Assembly (NCBI GenBank): GCA_027488575.1
Contig: JAIYBJ010000017.1
Coordinates: forward strand, 39,866-103,865
Direction of reading: 5' to 3'
Length of the DNA stretch: 64,000 nucleotides
DNA from: Streptomycetaceae bacterium
GTDB lineage: Bacteria > Actinomycetota > Actinomycetes > Nanopelagicales > Nanopelagicaceae
The first letter of the stretch is position 1. Each line of letters begins with the position of its first letter. The notes below the pieces were generated by a model. The model worked only from the letters and a program-made list of their open reading frames with translations, did not search any database and had not been told where the DNA came from. Made by a program: the position numbers and the translations under genes. Positions 63,347-64,000 of the stretch are shown here, one piece after another.

Positions 63347-64000
63347 TCAGCTCACTTTCTGGATTCGTACGGTGTCAAAATCGCCGCTCTTGATTAACGA
63401 AATTTTAATACCGTTGTGTAGAAAGTATTCACCTTCATAAGCCAAGATATCTTTATCTAAAGTTCCTCGAACGAGTCCAGCTAAACCGTGATCACCACTT
63501 GAAGACTTCAAATAATATGCAAACTTTGGATAAGCAGTGTCGTTCCCTAGATCTTTTCCTGAACTCTCTTGAGAGCGATCGTTATTCTTTTTGGTATCAA
63601 CTAGATAAGTTGTGATCCCATAAAAACCAGGGTACATCTCACTTGAAAATGCCTCGCCCCGTCTGGATTCAACAACTAATAATTCATGGTCGTTAAGGGG
63701 GATCATCACGCTTTTCAATCCATCTTGGTTTCTATCTAATGGCGTTAACTTGACGGTGAAATCTTGGATGTTGGTGGATTTTCGACATAGTATAGATTTT
63801 TCATCAAGCCAACCAGCTAAGAAAGATTCCCAAGTGTTTATAGCAAGAGCAACTCCATATTGATTTGTGGTGATACTCAATGGCCAGCCATTACCAGGTG
63901 CGTGACCAGGTAATCCATGCATATGCATAGTTTCGTGAATCCAAATAGCCCATAAAAGTTTTTCGTAGTCTCTTTGATAGGCGAACCTTCCGCCGCCCCA
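63347..64000 (-). CDS. HExxH metallopeptidase-like protein (M6-like), N-terminus cut by window edge
   Basis: The frame is open to the window end; 217 residues are visible. IWIHETMHMHGLPGHAPG carries a zinc HExxH helix with further His residues in the place of the third ligand, and LAINTWESFLAGWLDEKSILC follows as in M6/immune-inhibitor-A type peptidases. The rest is a beta-rich domain with DKDILAYEGEYFLHNGIKISLI. It is probably exported, although the signal peptide would lie beyond the window. It ends one base before the PfkB start, so it may be the first gene of a unit with the sugar genes. Confidence 0.7.
   Translation of the reverse strand, partial: WGGGRFAYQRDYEKLLWAIWIHETMHMHGLPGHAPGNGWPLSITTNQYGVALAINTWESFLAGWLDEKSILCRKSTNIQDFTVKLTPLDRNQDGLKSVMIPLNDHELLVVESRRGEAFSSEMYPGFYGITTYLVDTKKNNDRSQESSGKDLGNDTAYPKFAYYLKSSSGDHGLAGLVRGTLDKDILAYEGEYFLHNGIKISLIKSGDFDTVRIQKVS

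Overview
The window looks like a piece of the streamlined, low-G+C chromosome of a freshwater planktonic actinobacterium, most likely of the acI lineage (order Nanopelagicales, relatives of Planktophila and Nanopelagicus). The evidence is gene content and synteny. There is an actinorhodopsin, mycothiol genes (mshA, an mshD-like gene), CarD, GlnR, SenX3/RegX3-type regulators, and Actinobacteria-only families (DUF3027, DUF3263, DUF2530, DUF1416, SepX/GlpR). Gene blocks follow the order known from Mycobacterium, but the DNA is AT-leaning and very tightly packed. No phage, insertion sequence, CRISPR array or rRNA was seen. The genome looks like core chromosome throughout, and no gene-free stretch exceeds about 160 bases.

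Layout. 1-2.4 kb: prs (cut by the window edge), glmU and tRNA-Gln. 2.5-9.3 kb: a MarR regulator, then ispE-rsmA-tatD-metG-rsmI on the minus strand and a divergent protein O-mannosyltransferase. 9.3-12.3 kb: sepX/glpR, a RimJ-like acetyltransferase, a shortened MoeA/gephyrin-like gene and 5-formyl-THF cyclo-ligase. 12.2-18.5 kb: acyl-CoA dehydrogenase, copC-copD/ctaG, fmdB, a 38-residue protein, an MmpL transporter and tRNA-Arg. 18.5-29.5 kb: GMC oxidoreductase, BadF-type kinase, an SDR, a membrane diguanylate cyclase, photolyase, citrate synthase, pdxH-serC, an MFS transporter with two small membrane proteins, and a cold-shock protein. 29.6-37.8 kb: DUF3027, CIRCE-controlled groEL, DUF3263, a PLP decarboxylase, an SDR-DUF2867 fusion, NDH-2, a hydrolase and a beta carbonic anhydrase. 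38-43 kb: actinorhodopsin, tRNA-Thr and polyphosphate genes ppx-mutT1-ppk. 43-53.7 kb: SGNH hydrolase, rlmB, cysS, ispDF, carD, an LpqE-like lipoprotein, regX3-senX3, phoU, gpmA, ybjN and mshA. 53.7-64 kb: asparaginase, nitrobindin, sulfur and redox genes (DsrE-like, ygfZ, fur, DUF1416, sseA, DUF4395, thioredoxin), glnR, an mshD half, a class III aminotransferase, sugar genes and a cut-off HExxH metallopeptidase.

How it works together. The window joins light use (actinorhodopsin with the carotenoid-site glycine, photolyase), phosphate and polyphosphate control (ppk, ppx, PhoU, SenX3/RegX3), mycothiol and sulfur redox chemistry, and isoprenoid precursor synthesis (ispE, ispDF).

The most striking feature is architectural. 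At least 19 genes start exactly 6 or 7 bases after a TANNNT -10 hexamer, which is the signature of leaderless transcripts. In four cases the upstream gene's stop codon forms the first three bases of that hexamer. Two ORFs begin one base after a tRNA discriminator. Six convergent gene pairs share a single TTAA as both stop codons. Together these show how an actinobacterial chromosome can merge stop codons, promoters, tRNA ends and start codons.
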